Shown here: in pieces, positions 9,427 to 20,542 of the stretch
Numbering within the stretch: position 1 is the first letter of the stretch
How the letters are laid out: each line of letters opens with the position of its first letter
Origin: Ancalomicrobiaceae bacterium S20
GTDB taxonomy: Bacteria > Pseudomonadota > Alphaproteobacteria > Rhizobiales > Ancalomicrobiaceae
Reading direction: 5' to 3'
Length of the DNA: 64,000 bases
NCBI GenBank assembly: GCA_040269895.1
Contig: CP158568.1
Coordinates: 2,388,716-2,452,715, forward strand
Notes under the pieces: model-generated
What the model was told of the DNA's origin: nothing
Seen by the model: the letters and a program-made list of their open reading frames with translations, nothing else
Database searches by the model: none
Translations under genes and position numbers: made by a program

Positions 9427-10464
9427 ATGGAAACGCGCCTTCTCGGCCGCTCCGGCCTCAAGGTCCCGGTCCTCAGCTTCGGTGCCGGCACCTTCGGCGG
9501 CTCGGGCCCCCTCTTCGCCAACTGGGGCACCAGCGATGCCGTCGAGGCACGACTCCTCGTCGACATCTGCCTCGAGGCGGGCGTCAATCTCTTCGATACG
9601 GCCGACGTCTATTCGAACGGCGCATCAGAGGAAGTGCTCGGCGCGGCGATCAAGGGCCGGCGCGACGCGGTGCTGATCTCCACCAAGACCGGCCTGCCGA
9701 TGGGCGACGGGCCGAACGACGCCGGCACCTCGCGCCTTCGCCTCACCCGTTCGGTCGAGGCGGCGCTGTCGCGGCTCGGCACTGACTACATCGATCTTCT
9801 GCAACTCCATGCCTTCGACGCCGGAACGCCGGTCGAGGAGGTTCTCTCGACGCTCGATGCGCTCGTGCGGGCCGGCAAGGTCCGTTACGTCGGCGTGTCG
9901 AACTTCGCCGGCTGGCAGATCATGAAGTCGCTCGCGGTCGCCGAAGCGCAAGGCTGGCCGCGTTATGTCGCCCATCAGGTCTACTATTCACTCGTTGGCC
10001 GCGACTACGAATGGGATCTGATGCCGCTCGGCGCCGATCAGGGTGTCGGCGCGCTCGTCTGGAGCCCGCTCGGTTGGGGACGGCTGACCGGCAAGATCCG
10101 GCGCGACGTGGCCCTGCCGGAAGGCAGCCGGCTGCACGAGACCGCCCAGTTCGGGCCGCCGGTCGACGAGGAACGGCTCTACCGTGTGATCGACATTCTC
10201 GACGACCTGGCCAGCGAGACCGGCAAGGCCGTACCGCAGATCGCGCTCAACTGGCTGATCCAGCGTCCGACGGTGTCGTCGGTCATCATCGGCGCGCGCA
10301 ATGAAGCTCAGCTCCGCCAGAACCTGGGAGCCGTCGGCTGGGTGCTGACGCCGGACCAGATCGCCCGGCTCGACGCGGCGAGCACCGTGATGCCGCCCTA
10401 CCCACACTTTCCGTATCGGATCCAGGACGGCTTTGCCCGACGCAATCCGCCGATCGTCAGTTGA
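9427..10464 (+). CDS. Aldo/keto reductase
   Basis: A 345-residue NADPH-dependent oxidoreductase with an (alpha/beta)8 barrel. The catalytic tetrad is visible: Asp57 in LFDTADVY, Tyr62, Lys87 in ISTKTG and His128 in LLQLHAFD. The C-terminal cofactor-binding segment SSVIIGARNEAQLRQNL contains the I-x-G-x-R/x-x-x-Q-L signature. It resembles the YajO/Tas-like AKR group that reduces aldehydes, ketones or sugars. ATG at 9427 follows AAAGGA; the stop of the MFS gene is only 35 bases upstream, so the two are probably co-transcribed. Confidence 0.93.
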   Translation: METRLLGRSGLKVPVLSFGAGTFGGSGPLFANWGTSDAVEARLLVDICLEAGVNLFDTADVYSNGASEEVLGAAIKGRRDAVLISTKTGLPMGDGPNDAGTSRLRLTRSVEAALSRLGTDYIDLLQLHAFDAGTPVEEVLSTLDALVRAGKVRYVGVSNFAGWQIMKSLAVAEAQGWPRYVAHQVYYSLVGRDYEWDLMPLGADQGVGALVWSPLGWGRLTGKIRRDVALPEGSRLHETAQFGPPVDEERLYRVIDILDDLASETGKAVPQIALNWLIQRPTVSSVIIGARNEAQLRQNLGAVGWVLTPDQIARLDAASTVMPPYPHFPYRIQDGFARRNPPIVS

Positions 10465-10744
10465 TGAAGGCGGAGACCTTCACGGTCGAAGGATCGATCC
10501 CAGCACCGCGCGGCTTGGGGCGGGGGGCGAGATCTGACGAGCCGAAAAGCGCCGCGTGTCGGGGACCGGCGCCTGACGCGGGGCACCGAATGTACATCGA
10601 CTGCGCAAGCGACAGGCCAAGGCAAAACTCCCGAAGGTCCGGCGAGCGCGGCATAGGATTAGATCGCGCGTGCCGGATTTTCGAGATTTCAGCTAGTTAT
10701 GAGGATGTGGCGATCGTTCGCGAAACGCTGCGAACGATCGTCTT
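10465..10744. other. Convergent intergenic region
   Basis: 280 bases between the aldo/keto reductase and guaA, which converge. The only clear structure is the perfect hairpin at 10711-10740. The remainder shows no convincing gene. Confidence 0.45.
10711..10740 (-). terminator. Perfect 11-bp hairpin downstream of guaA
   Basis: The arms CGATCGTTCGC (10711-10721) and GCGAACGATCG (10730-10740) are perfectly complementary and enclose an 8-base loop. It lies 4 bases past the guaA stop codon. No U-run follows on the guaA strand, while a short TCTTT follows on the plus strand, so it may be an mRNA 3'-end stabiliser or a weak bidirectional terminator rather than a classical intrinsic terminator. Confidence 0.6.
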
Positions 10745-12295
10745 TCATTCCCACTCGATTGTGCCCGGCGGCTTCGACGTCACGTCGTAGACCACACGGT
10801 TGACGCCGCGGACCTCGTTGATGATGCGGGTCGCGGCGCGGCCGAGGAAGTCCATGTCGAAGTGGAAGAAGTCCGCCGTCATGCCGTCGACCGAGGTCAC
10901 GGCGCGCAGCGCCAGCACGTGCTCGTAGGTGCGGCCGTCGCCCATCACGCCGACGGTCTGCACCGGCAGAAGCACCGCGAAGGCCTGCCAGATCGCGTCG
11001 TAGAGACCGGCCTTGCGGATCTCGTCCAGATAGATCGCGTCGGCGCGGCGCAGGATGTCGAGCTTTTCGCGGGTCACACCGCCGGGGCAGCGGATCGCCA
11101 GGCCCGGGCCCGGGAACGGATGCCGGCCGACGAAGATCTCCGGCAGACCGAGTTCGCGGCCGAGGGCGCGGACCTCGTCCTTGAACAGCTCGCGCAGCGG
11201 CTCGACCAGCTTCAGCTTCATGTGGTCCGGCAGGCCGCCGACGTTGTGGTGCGACTTGATCGTCACCGACGGGCCGCCGACCGCGGAGACGCTCTCGATC
11301 ACGTCCGGATAGAGCGTGCCCTGCGCGAGGAAGCCCGCGCCGCCGATCTTGGCCGCCTCGGCATCGAAGACCTCGATGAACAGGCGCCCGATCGTCTTGC
11401 GCTTCTTCTCCGGGTCGGTCTCGCCCTCGAGCGCGGTCAGGAACGTCTCGCTCGCGTCCACGTGGACGAGCGGGATGTTGTAATGGTTGCGGAACAGGCC
11501 GACGACCTGCTCGGCCTCGTTCATGCGCATTAAGCCGTGGTCGACGAAGATGCAGGTGAGCTGGTCGCCGATCGCCTCGTGGATCAGCACCGCCGCAACC
11601 GCCGAATCGACGCCGCCGGAGAGGCCGCAGATCACCTTCTCCGACCCGACCTGCGCGCGGATCTTCGCCTTCATCTCCTCGCGGAACGCCGCCATCGTCC
11701 AGTCGCCCGGCAGGCCGGCGACGTGATGGACGAAGTTCGAGATCAGCTTGGCGCCGTCCGGCGTATGCACCACCTCGGGGTGGAACATCACGCCGTAGAA
11801 CTTGCGCTTCTCGTCGGCGATGTAGGCGTAGGGCGCGTTCTCGGAGGTGCCGATCACCTCGAAGCCCTTCGGCGGCCGGATCACGCGGTCGCCGTGGCTC
11901 ATCCAGACCTGATGCCGGGTGCCGGCGTCCCACAGGCCGTCGGTCAGCGAGGTCTTGCCGGCGACCGTCACATAGGCGCGGCCGAATTCACGGTGGTCGG
12001 CGCTCTCGATCTCGCCGCCGAGCTGCTCGACCATGCACATCTGGCCGTAGCAGATGCCGAGCATCGGCACGCCGGCCTCGAACAGCGCCTGCGGCGCGCG
12101 CGGGCTGTTCGCCTCGGTGGTCGAGGCGGGACCGCCCGACAGGATGATCGCCTTGGGGCGCATCCGCTCGAAGGCCTCGCCGGCCTTCTGATAGGGCACG
12201 ATCTCCGAGTAGACGCCGCACTCGCGCACGCGGCGCGCGATGAGCTGAGTGAACTGGGAGCCGAAGTCGACGATGAGGACGGTGTTCGTGTGCAT
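10745..12295 (-). CDS. guaA: GMP synthase (glutamine-hydrolysing)
   Basis: Converts XMP to GMP using ATP and glutamine, the last step of de novo guanine nucleotide synthesis. The 516-residue protein has a class I glutamine amidotransferase domain (catalytic Cys82 in LGICYGQM, preceded by ILSGGP), the ATP pyrophosphatase P-loop GLSGGVDS near residue 229, and the C-terminal dimerisation domain ending [16 protein letters not shown], the strict family terminus. Length is normal. It is separated from guaB by about 4 kb, with a glycosyltransferase and rsmB/MAPEG in between. Confidence 0.98.
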   Translation of the reverse strand: MHTNTVLIVDFGSQFTQLIARRVRECGVYSEIVPYQKAGEAFERMRPKAIILSGGPASTTEANSPRAPQALFEAGVPMLGICYGQMCMVEQLGGEIESADHREFGRAYVTVAGKTSLTDGLWDAGTRHQVWMSHGDRVIRPPKGFEVIGTSENAPYAYIADEKRKFYGVMFHPEVVHTPDGAKLISNFVHHVAGLPGDWTMAAFREEMKAKIRAQVGSEKVICGLSGGVDSAVAAVLIHEAIGDQLTCIFVDHGLMRMNEAEQVVGLFRNHYNIPLVHVDASETFLTALEGETDPEKKRKTIGRLFIEVFDAEAAKIGGAGFLAQGTLYPDVIESVSAVGGPSVTIKSHHNVGGLPDHMKLKLVEPLRELFKDEVRALGRELGLPEIFVGRHPFPGPGLAIRCPGGVTREKLDILRRADAIYLDEIRKAGLYDAIWQAFAVLLPVQTVGVMGDGRTYEHVLALRAVTSVDGMTADFFHFDMDFLGRAATRIINEVRGVNRVVYDVTSKPPGTIEWE

Positions 12296-12441
12296 GGGCG
12301 GGATTTACGGGAGTTGCGCGCCGGAGGCAAGGCGCCGGAACCCACCATTCCCGCCATTCTGGCCATGGCCGCTCTGCACCGGCCGCGTCTCCGAGCCGTG
12401 CCGTGAAGAGCGGCCGTGTCCGCGCTAGGCCATGCCGCGGC

Positions 12442-13998
12442 TCAGTTGCCCGACTTCGGCGGTCGCATCATGAGCACCCAGCGGTAGGGCTTGCCCTCGA
12501 CGCCCCAGATCCGGCGCGCCAGCACGATCGGGCGCTCGATCAGGCCCGGTCCGAAGCGCTCCCTCGCCAGCGTCTGGCAGCGGTCTCCCGAGGCGCAGCA
12601 GACGATCGCCAGCCCTTCGCGATCGACGCGTCCGGGCGTGATCCAGGGCGAGCGGGCGTAGTCGAGTTCGACCATCTCCGACACCGGGCTCTTCGTATAG
12701 AAGACCACCGGATGCGCGTTGGAATCGAGGCCGCCGACCAGCCTCAGCGGTGTGCCGGTGGTCTCGGTCCAGATCCGACCGACCTCCTCGGCGAGCTCGC
12801 GCTCGGGCTTGAACAGGATCTTGCCTTGGGTCAACGCCTGCACGCCGTAGATCGCCGGCGTCGAGGCGATCAGCCCGGCGTAATAGATCACGACGATCGC
12901 GACCAGCCGGCGCAGGTTCACGTCGGCATCGACGATGCCGGGCACCGACAGGATCGCCCAGACGCTCAGGAACCAGAGCGGCAGCCCCCAGACCGACGAG
13001 AGTTCGGCCTTGGCGACGATGCCGAGGCCATAGGCGGCCAGGAACGGCACGATCCAGAGCACCAGCATCGCGCGGCGCGACGGATCGGCGAAGGAGAACA
13101 CCTCCTTCAACGCGGCCCGTTTCTCGCGCGGCAGGATCGCCAGGATGGCCAGCAGCATCGGCAGCTGCCAGGCGAGCTGCGACAGCGGGAACTTCACGAT
13201 GTAGAGCAGATAGCGCCCGGTCGTCGCTGCCCGGTGCTCGCCGGCATAGGCGAAGGGACCGAAATCGTGGTGGAACAGCCACCACAGATGCGGCCCGAAC
13301 ACCGCGAGGCCCGCGATCACCACGGCCACCGCCGCGGGCGACAGCAGGATGCGCCAGCGGTCCGGCCGCATCAGCACCACCACGGCGGCGGCGATCAGCA
13401 GCACGCCGGAGAAGTACTTGCCCATCATCGCCAGACCGGCGAGGACGCCGACCAGCGCACCGTTCACGATGGTCGGCCGCTCGATCGCCTTCAGGAAGAC
13501 GAAGGCGAACCAGGGCCAGATCGCGAGCAGGATCGAATTGGCGTTGAACTTGATCGCCATGAAGCCGTAGAGCGGCGTGATGGCGAGCAGCAGGACCGAT
13601 GCGATGCGGCGCGCGCCGCGATCGTAGAGGCCGACCAGCATATAGACGCCGAGCAGGCCGATCGCGGTATTCACCGCCGAAAGCAGGAAATAGGCCCAGT
13701 CCGCGCGCGGCAGGATCGTGAACCACGCGGCCGTCACCCAGGCGAACAGCGGCGGATGCTTGAAGTAGCCGAGCTGCCACTCGCGGCCCCAGGCGAAATT
13801 CTCCGCCATGTCGCCGGAGGTCGACAGGTTCTCCTGGGTCAGGACGGGGTAGATCGTCCAGACGAAGACGTGCGCCAGCAGCGCCACGGTGATCAGCGTG
13901 GTCGGGGACAGGCGTCCCAAGACCTCGCCGATCCGGAGTTCGAACCGTCGGAACGCGTCCGCAAATCTGTCAGTACCGGCCGTTTCGCTCAAACGCAA
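12442..13998 (-). CDS. ArnT/PMT-like membrane glycosyltransferase (GT39/GT83 clan)
   Basis: A 518-residue polytopic protein with about ten membrane helices. The N-terminal loop between helices 1 and 2 (TSGDMAENFAWGREWQLGYFKHPPLFAW) contains the acidic residue followed by the KHPP motif that is typical of ArnT-like dolichyl/undecaprenyl-phosphate-dependent transferases; a soluble C-terminal domain of about 130 residues follows the last helix. Such enzymes move a sugar from a polyprenyl-phosphate donor to lipid A or another envelope acceptor at the periplasmic face. Donor and acceptor are unknown. It lies upstream of guaA on the same strand, 146 bases away. Confidence 0.86.
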   Translation of the reverse strand: MRLSETAGTDRFADAFRRFELRIGEVLGRLSPTTLITVALLAHVFVWTIYPVLTQENLSTSGDMAENFAWGREWQLGYFKHPPLFAWVTAAWFTILPRADWAYFLLSAVNTAIGLLGVYMLVGLYDRGARRIASVLLLAITPLYGFMAIKFNANSILLAIWPWFAFVFLKAIERPTIVNGALVGVLAGLAMMGKYFSGVLLIAAAVVVLMRPDRWRILLSPAAVAVVIAGLAVFGPHLWWLFHHDFGPFAYAGEHRAATTGRYLLYIVKFPLSQLAWQLPMLLAILAILPREKRAALKEVFSFADPSRRAMLVLWIVPFLAAYGLGIVAKAELSSVWGLPLWFLSVWAILSVPGIVDADVNLRRLVAIVVIYYAGLIASTPAIYGVQALTQGKILFKPERELAEEVGRIWTETTGTPLRLVGGLDSNAHPVVFYTKSPVSEMVELDYARSPWITPGRVDREGLAIVCCASGDRCQTLARERFGPGLIERPIVLARRIWGVEGKPYRWVLMMRPPKSGN

Positions 13999-14297
13999 TT
14001 ATCACTCCGCCAACACCAAAACGGCCCGCGCGCGCCCCCGCGGCGACCGTACCATGCACTGGTGTTCGTCGATGCCGTCCGCGCCGCCTTCGGCCAACGG
14101 CTTTCCGCAACGCCCTCCCCCGAGGACGCGTCCGAGGGAATATACGATAGGCCACGGAAAGCAATGGCGCGCCTCACGATCGGCTCGGTATTTCAGGCAT
14201 AAAGCGTCGAAGATGCGTGGAGACGCGCACGGCCGTGCGACACCGGTCCCAATTCGAGATCCTGGGACCAGCGCCCCCTTGATCAGCGCCCCCGTGA
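13999..14297. other. Intergenic region, about 300 bases
   Basis: Lies between the 3' end of rsmB and the start of the glycosyltransferase gene. It contains a somewhat AT-richer patch near 13990-14005 and again near 14150-14210, which may hold the glycosyltransferase promoter. I recognise no gene, RNA or strong terminator in it. Confidence 0.4.
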
Positions 14298-15606
14298 TCA
14301 GGACGCGCGCTGCATCACGGCGGCGAAGAAGCCGTCGGTCCCCGAGCTCGCCGGCGAGAACCGCAGGACCGGACCGGGCGCGCCGTCCCGGCGCACGAAG
14401 CGGCCGAGGCGCTCCGCCGTCGCCGCATCGCTCGCCGCGATCCGCTCGAGCGGTTCGCCGAGGGCGAAGTCCGCGTGCCGTTCGAGGAAGGCGGCGACGC
14501 GGTCCTCGTCCTCCTCCGGCAGGATCGAACAGGTCACGTAGACGAGCCGACCGCCGGGCGCGACATGGCGGGCGGCCGTGTCGAGCACCTCGTCCTGCTC
14601 GCGCATGCGCATCTCGAGCGCATTGGGACGCAGCCGCCACTTGGCGTCCGGCCGGCGGCGCCAGGTGCCGGTACCGGTGCAGGGCGCATCGACGAGGACG
14701 AGATCCATGCGATCGCGCAGGTCGGCGAGCACGTCGTCGCGGCCGGGCGGACGCAACTGGATGTTGCGGGCCCCGGCGCGGCGGATACGATCGAGGATGT
14801 CGCCGAAGCGGCGCTTTCGGCGTCGTAGGCGTAGATCTGGCCCCGGTTCTCCATCAGCGCGGCGAAGGCGAGCGTCTTGCCGCCGGCACCGGCGCAGAGG
14901 TCGAGCACCTGCTCGTCGGGCGCGGGCGCGGCGATCAGGGCGGCGAGCTGCGAGCCCTCGTCCTGGATCTCGACCAGGCCCTTCAGATAGGCGAGCTCGT
15001 TCTCGACATTCGGCACCTTCGCAGCGCCCGTGCCGACCGCGACGCGCAGGCCGAGCGGCGACAGCGGCGTCGGCTCGGTACCGATGTCGGCGAGATCGGC
15101 GAGCGCCTTCTTGCGCGAACCGCGCAGCGTGTTGACGCGCAGATCGATCGGCGCGCGCGCGGCGAGCGCCGCCCCTCCTCCGCGGCACGATCGCCGAACG
15201 CGCGTTCGAACGAGGCCGTCAGCCACTCGGGGAAGTCGCCGCGCACGTGCACGGGCAGATCGGCCGCGAGATCAGCGCCGAGGCCGGCGCGCTCCGTATC
15301 GCTCAACGGCTCCGGCGCGTGCGGTTCGGCGAGCGCGGCTTCGAGACCGGCAACGCCCTTGCCCCAGGCGAGCGTGTACGCCGCCAGCGCCAGCGCGCGC
15401 GGCGTCTCGGCGCCGAGGCGGGCCGCGTAGCTCGCGCGGTGGCGCAACGCGTCATGGACGAGATTGCCGATCGCGGTCCGGTCGCCGGAGCCGGCGAAAC
15501 GGTGCGACAGGCCCCAGTCCTTGAGGGCGTCGTTGACCGGCCGGTGCCGGGTCTCGATGTCGGCCAGAACCTCGATCGCCGCCTGGATGCGGCCGCCGTC
15601 GCGCAT
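14298..15606 (-). CDS. RsmB/NOP2/Sun family 16S rRNA (cytosine-C5)-methyltransferase (two frameshifts)
   Basis: S-adenosylmethionine-dependent m5C methyltransferase acting on 16S rRNA. The N-terminal NusB-like helical domain (residues 1 to about 140) is in one frame, the middle (APIDLRVNTLRG, EIQDEGSQL, VLDLCAGAGGKTLA) in a second and the C-terminal part (LVDAPCTGTGTWRRRPDAKWR with the catalytic PC motif, YVTCSILPEEDEDRV with the TCS motif) in a third. One extra G in the coding strand at the run 15172-15175 and one extra A at 14815-14817 restore a 436-residue protein with perfect family junctions (DAE-KRRFGDI). The gene is probably intact. It follows the MAPEG gene by 9 bases in the guaB operon. 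Confidence 0.82.
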
Positions 15607-15615
15607 GATGGGCCT

Positions 15616-16047
15616 TCAGAACAGTCCGTTGGAAAGAATGGCGATCGCGAGCATCGCCAGCATCGCGATCAGCACCGCGACGCCGACCAGGAACGAGCCG
15701 CCGCGCAGCGGCAGCGTGTTGCGGCCGGTGTGGATGCGGTTATGGACGACGCGCGTCGCCACATAGATCCAGGCCAGCACCGCGAAGGGCAGGCTCGCGG
15801 CCTTGATCAACAGCGCGAGCAGCGCCAGCGCGTAGAACAGCACCGGCGTCTCGAACTGGTTGGCGAAGTTGTTCTGCACCTTGCGGACGTCGTCGGGCCA
15901 GCCCGACGAGTCCAGCAGCAGATTGCCCCTCGCCCGTCTGCCCTTGTAGGCGTCGTAACGCCGGGCGCCGAGCTGGAACAGCACCAGGATCGTCACGAGC
16001 ACCTGCGCGAGCAGCGCGAGGGCGAGAAGCTTCTCCGCAAAGGTCAT
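15616..16047 (-). CDS. MAPEG family membrane protein
   Basis: A 143-residue protein with four membrane helices and the MAPEG signature region (RKVQNNFANQFETPVLFYAL, where NNxxNxFExPxLFY is diagnostic; later YVATRVVHNRIHTGRN with RxxHxxxHTGxN). The eukaryotic relatives bind glutathione and act on eicosanoids; bacterial members of this shape have no assigned substrate. It lies between guaB (13-base gap) and rsmB (9-base gap), so it is part of that operon. Confidence 0.92.
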   Translation of the reverse strand: MTFAEKLLALALLAQVLVTILVLFQLGARRYDAYKGRRARGNLLLDSSGWPDDVRKVQNNFANQFETPVLFYALALLALLIKAASLPFAVLAWIYVATRVVHNRIHTGRNTLPLRGGSFLVGVAVLIAMLAMLAIAILSNGLF

Positions 16048-16060
16048 CGACCGTTCGCCC

Positions 16061-17764
<1,704 letters not shown>

Positions 17765-18919
17765 TCACACCCCCTGCCCGATCGTATCCGCCATTTCCGC
17801 GCCGCGCCGGCCGAGCGGGCGCGGGCGGCCCTCGGTCGAGTCGCGGGCGGTCTGATGCTCGAGTTCGGAATTGAGTTCGGCGCCGATCAGCACCACCGTC
17901 ACCGACAGCCAGACCCAGGTCATGAAGGCGATTGCCGCGCCGAGCGAGCCATAGGTCTCGTCGAAGCGGCCGAAATGCGCCGCGTAGTACGAGAACCCCA
18001 TCGACAGCGCGACCCATAGCACCGAAGCGAGCGCGCTGCCCCAGCTCACCCAGCGCCATTTGGCGCGGCGGCGGCTCGGGCCGAAGCGGTACAGGAAGGC
18101 GAGCAGGGTCGCGACCACCGCGAACAGGATCGGCCAGCGGCCGAGCCGGATCAGCGTCTCGGTCCAGGGGCCGAGCCAGAGCCGATCGAGCACCAGCGGC
18201 AGCGCGACCACCGTGGCGATCGACACCGCCGCAAACACGATGCCGGCCAGCGTGAACACGAGCGATTCGAGGTTCAGCATGACGAGCGAGCGCTTCTCGT
18301 CCTCCTCGTAGACGACGTTCAGCGCCTCGAACATCGCCTTGATGCCGGCATTGGCGCTCCACAGCGACAGGACGAGCGACAGCGCGAAGGCCAGCGACAA
18401 GGTCGAATTGCCCTTCTCGGCGACACGCGTTACCTGCGCCCCGAGCACGTCGAGCGCACCGCCGGGCAGGATCCAGTCGAGCGAGGCGACATGGGAGGCG
18501 ACCGTCGCACGGTCGGCGAACAGGCCGTAGATCGACACCATCGCCGCGATGGCCGGGAACACCGCCAGCGTGACGTAGAAGGTCACGGCGGCGGCCTGGG
18601 TCAGGACGTGGTCGCCGAGGAACTCGTTCCAGGTGCGCCAGAGCACGTCCTTCCACCCGGTTGGCGGGATCTCGTGGGGCGCCTCGGCCTCGCGGCCGCG
18701 CCCGGCCTCTGCCATCCGGGCGATATCGGCGGCGTCGGGACCGGAAATGCAGCGCGACGCGCCGCCGGAGGGCGCGGGGCGAAGGCGGGTGTGGGGCACG
18801 ACTACGGAACCGTCGCGCCGGCGGCCGGCGAGCGACAGCGAGACCAGCGCGAGCGCGCCGAGGGCGAGGAGCGCCAGCACGTCGGAATTCGGATCGAGGC
18901 CACGGCGCGGTGCTGGCAT
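17765..18919 (-). CDS. YihY/BrkB family inner membrane protein
   Basis: A 384-residue protein with an N-terminal membrane segment, a basic cytoplasmic stretch and then the YihY/UPF0761 core of six helices. Diagnostic segments are VLTQAAAVTFYVTLAVFPAIAAMVS, WSANAGIKAMFEALNVVYEEDEKRSL and YGSLGAAIAFMTWVWLSVTVVLIGAELNSELE. Once annotated as ribonuclease BN, which is incorrect for this family; proposed to be a transporter or lipid-handling protein, function not established. The extra N-terminal helix is common in Hyphomicrobiales copies. Confidence 0.9.
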   Translation of the reverse strand: MPAPRRGLDPNSDVLALLALGALALVSLSLAGRRRDGSVVVPHTRLRPAPSGGASRCISGPDAADIARMAEAGRGREAEAPHEIPPTGWKDVLWRTWNEFLGDHVLTQAAAVTFYVTLAVFPAIAAMVSIYGLFADRATVASHVASLDWILPGGALDVLGAQVTRVAEKGNSTLSLAFALSLVLSLWSANAGIKAMFEALNVVYEEDEKRSLVMLNLESLVFTLAGIVFAAVSIATVVALPLVLDRLWLGPWTETLIRLGRWPILFAVVATLLAFLYRFGPSRRRAKWRWVSWGSALASVLWVALSMGFSYYAAHFGRFDETYGSLGAAIAFMTWVWLSVTVVLIGAELNSELEHQTARDSTEGRPRPLGRRGAEMADTIGQGV

Positions 18920-19029
18920 GAGTTCCCCCTCGGCTACGGTCGGAGGGGGAAACGGAGACGCTGCGGCAGGGTTCCAGATCGACCGTCACGCGCTGTGGAG
19001 CAACGTCGCCGGAGCGCCGAGGAACGCGA

Positions 19030-19452
19030 TCACGCCAGAAGCTCGGTCTCGACACCCAGTGCCGGCCCTGCGTCGGCCAATCGCCGATCGAGGGTCGAGA
19101 CCCGCGCACCGTGATCCGATGCGGTTGCGAGATGGAGCGCATCGCCGGCCCTGAGGCCGAGACCGTGCTGATCGACGAAACGGGCCGCCGTGCGGAAGTG
19201 GCCGCCGGTCACCGGCAGGACGATCAGACTCTCCTGGACCAGCCGATGGAACATGGACAGCGCGGCGGCGCGCTGGGCCACGTCGATCTGCCCGGTTCTC
19301 AGTTTCAAGGCGAAGGCGGACGACAGTTCGGTGATGGTCCAGTCGCTGATCAGCAACGACGCATCCTGCGCGGCCAGCCAGTCATGGACGAATGCAGTCC
19401 GCGCCTCGTTCGAAAGCGCGGCGACCAGGACCGACGTGTCGAGGTAGCTCAT
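19030..19452 (-). CDS. VapC-like PIN-domain ribonuclease toxin
   Basis: A 140-residue PIN-domain protein starting [13 protein letters not shown]. The acidic metal-binding residues of the family are visible: Asp5, Glu42 (in TELSSAF), Asp104 (in [10 protein letters not shown]) and Asp122. VapC toxins cleave tRNA or rRNA when freed from their antitoxin. The ATG overlaps the stop of the antitoxin gene in an ATGA motif (19451-19454 region), the standard arrangement. Likely functional, and neutralised by the adjacent product. Confidence 0.92.
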   Translation of the reverse strand: MSYLDTSVLVAALSNEARTAFVHDWLAAQDASLLISDWTITELSSAFALKLRTGQIDVAQRAAALSMFHRLVQESLIVLPVTGGHFRTAARFVDQHGLGLRAGDALHLATASDHGARVSTLDRRLADAGPALGVETELLA

Positions 19453-19694
19453 CAGTAGCGGTCGCCGTCGCGCAGGGCGCGCACCAGATCGGCCGCGTCC
19501 TCCTGCTGACGCGGCATCGCTGCGGCGAGGGCCCGCAATCCGCCGATGTCGATCGGCTTGCGCGGCCCGACCGCCGCAACCAGACGCGCGATCGGCTTGC
19601 CGCGGCGGGTGATGTCGATTTCGTCGCCGGCTTCGACCCGGTCGACAAGTTCGCTCAGATGAGCCTTGGCGTCCGCCAGTGTGATCGCTGCCAT
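19452..19694 (-). CDS. Phd/YefM-type antitoxin of the VapBC pair
   Basis: An 80-residue antitoxin beginning [20 protein letters not shown], typical of the Phd/YefM DNA-binding fold (AKxxLSELxxRVExG, then [15 protein letters not shown]). The C-terminal half ([21 protein letters not shown]) would be the toxin-binding tail, with the usual Arg-x-x-Arg-Asp ending. ATG at 19694 has AGGAG 7 bases upstream. An inverted repeat just upstream at 19705-19722 is a likely autoregulatory operator. Confidence 0.92.
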   Translation of the reverse strand: MAAITLADAKAHLSELVDRVEAGDEIDITRRGKPIARLVAAVGPRKPIDIGGLRALAAAMPRQQEDAADLVRALRDGDRY

Positions 19695-19704
19695 GCCGCG
19701 CTCC

Positions 19705-19722
19705 TGACCATCTATATGGTCA
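19705..19722. promoter_or_regulatory. Inverted repeat, probable VapBC autoregulatory operator
   Basis: TGACCAT (19705-19711) and ATGGTCA (19716-19722) form a perfect 7-bp inverted repeat with a 4-base spacer. It overlaps an AT-rich stretch that could supply the -10 element and ends 11 bases before the antitoxin ATG. Toxin-antitoxin complexes usually repress at such sites; binding here is inferred. Confidence 0.6.
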
Positions 19723-19803
19723 TATAAGCACGAGGAGGGACGAAATTCCACTTGAGCAGTTACCGATGCCGGGGCTTGCCGGTCGGGGCGTACGAAGAGC
19801 GCG

Positions 19804-20529
19804 CTACTCGTCGCCGTCCTCCGCCGCCTCCACCTGCACACCCCGAAACCCCCGCGCCACCACATACATCTCGACGCTCTCCTGCCTCGACGACGGCGGC
19901 TTCACATGGGCGACGCTCGCGTAGTCGCGCTTCAGGCCGGCGAGCAGTTCGTTCTCGGTGCCGCCACGAAACACCTTGGCGACGAAGGAGCCGCCGGGGC
20001 GCAGGACCTCGCGGGCGAATTCGGCTGCGACCTCGCAGAGGTGGATCGTGCGCAGGTGGTCGGTCTTGTGATGGCCGGTCGTCGGTGCCGCCATGTCGGA
20101 AAGCACCACGTCGGCCTTCTCGCCCTGCAGCGCGTCGAACAGCACCTGCGGCGCGTCCTCGTCGAGGAAGTCCTTCTTCAGGATGATCACGCCGGGGATC
20201 GGGTCGACGTCGAGATAGTCGATGCCGACCACGCGCGGATTGCCGTCGGCCGACTTCACGCGCTCGGCCGCGACCTGGCACCAGCCGCCCGGCGCGCAGC
20301 CGAGGTCGACGACGCGCTGGCCGGGCTTGAGGAGCTTGTACTTGTCGTCCATCTCGATGAGCTTGAACGCGGCGCGGCTGCGCCAGCCCTCGCGCCGGGC
20401 GCGGGCGACATAGGGGTCGTTCAGGTGGCGCTGCAGCCAGCGCGTCGAGGACGCGGTCCGCTTCTTGGCGGTCTTCACGCGCACCTTGAGCTGGCGGGGC
20501 GCTCCGCCGCCGCCGGATTTGTCGGTCAT
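19804..20529 (-). CDS. rlmE: 23S rRNA (uridine-2552 2'-O)-methyltransferase
   Basis: FtsJ/RrmJ-type SAM-dependent enzyme that methylates U2552 in the A-loop of 23S rRNA late in 50S assembly. The 241-residue protein has a basic N-terminal tail, the SAM-binding motif [11 protein letters not shown] at about residues 73-83, and the catalytic K-D-K-E tetrad at Lys56, Asp145 ([12 protein letters not shown]), Lys185 (FVAKVF) and Glu220 (SVEMYVVA). The last 15 residues are acidic and not conserved. It follows ppx by 13 bases in the same direction, an arrangement common in alphaproteobacteria. Confidence 0.96.
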   Translation of the reverse strand: MTDKSGGGGAPRQLKVRVKTAKKRTASSTRWLQRHLNDPYVARARREGWRSRAAFKLIEMDDKYKLLKPGQRVVDLGCAPGGWCQVAAERVKSADGNPRVVGIDYLDVDPIPGVIILKKDFLDEDAPQVLFDALQGEKADVVLSDMAAPTTGHHKTDHLRTIHLCEVAAEFAREVLRPGGSFVAKVFRGGTENELLAGLKRDYASVAHVKPPSSRQESVEMYVVARGFRGVQVEAAEDGDE

Positions 20530-20542
20530 CGATCCACTCCGG

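Noticed and set aside
10461-10790. A 109-codon plus-strand open frame between the aldo/keto reductase and guaA
   Set aside because: It overlaps the guaA 3' end, has no ribosome site, and its product is low-complexity without family features.
12403-14202. A 599-codon plus-strand open frame opposite the glycosyltransferase gene
   Set aside because: Composition is Asp/Gln/His/Arg-rich shadow sequence without motifs; the minus-strand protein has clear membrane helices and family motifs.
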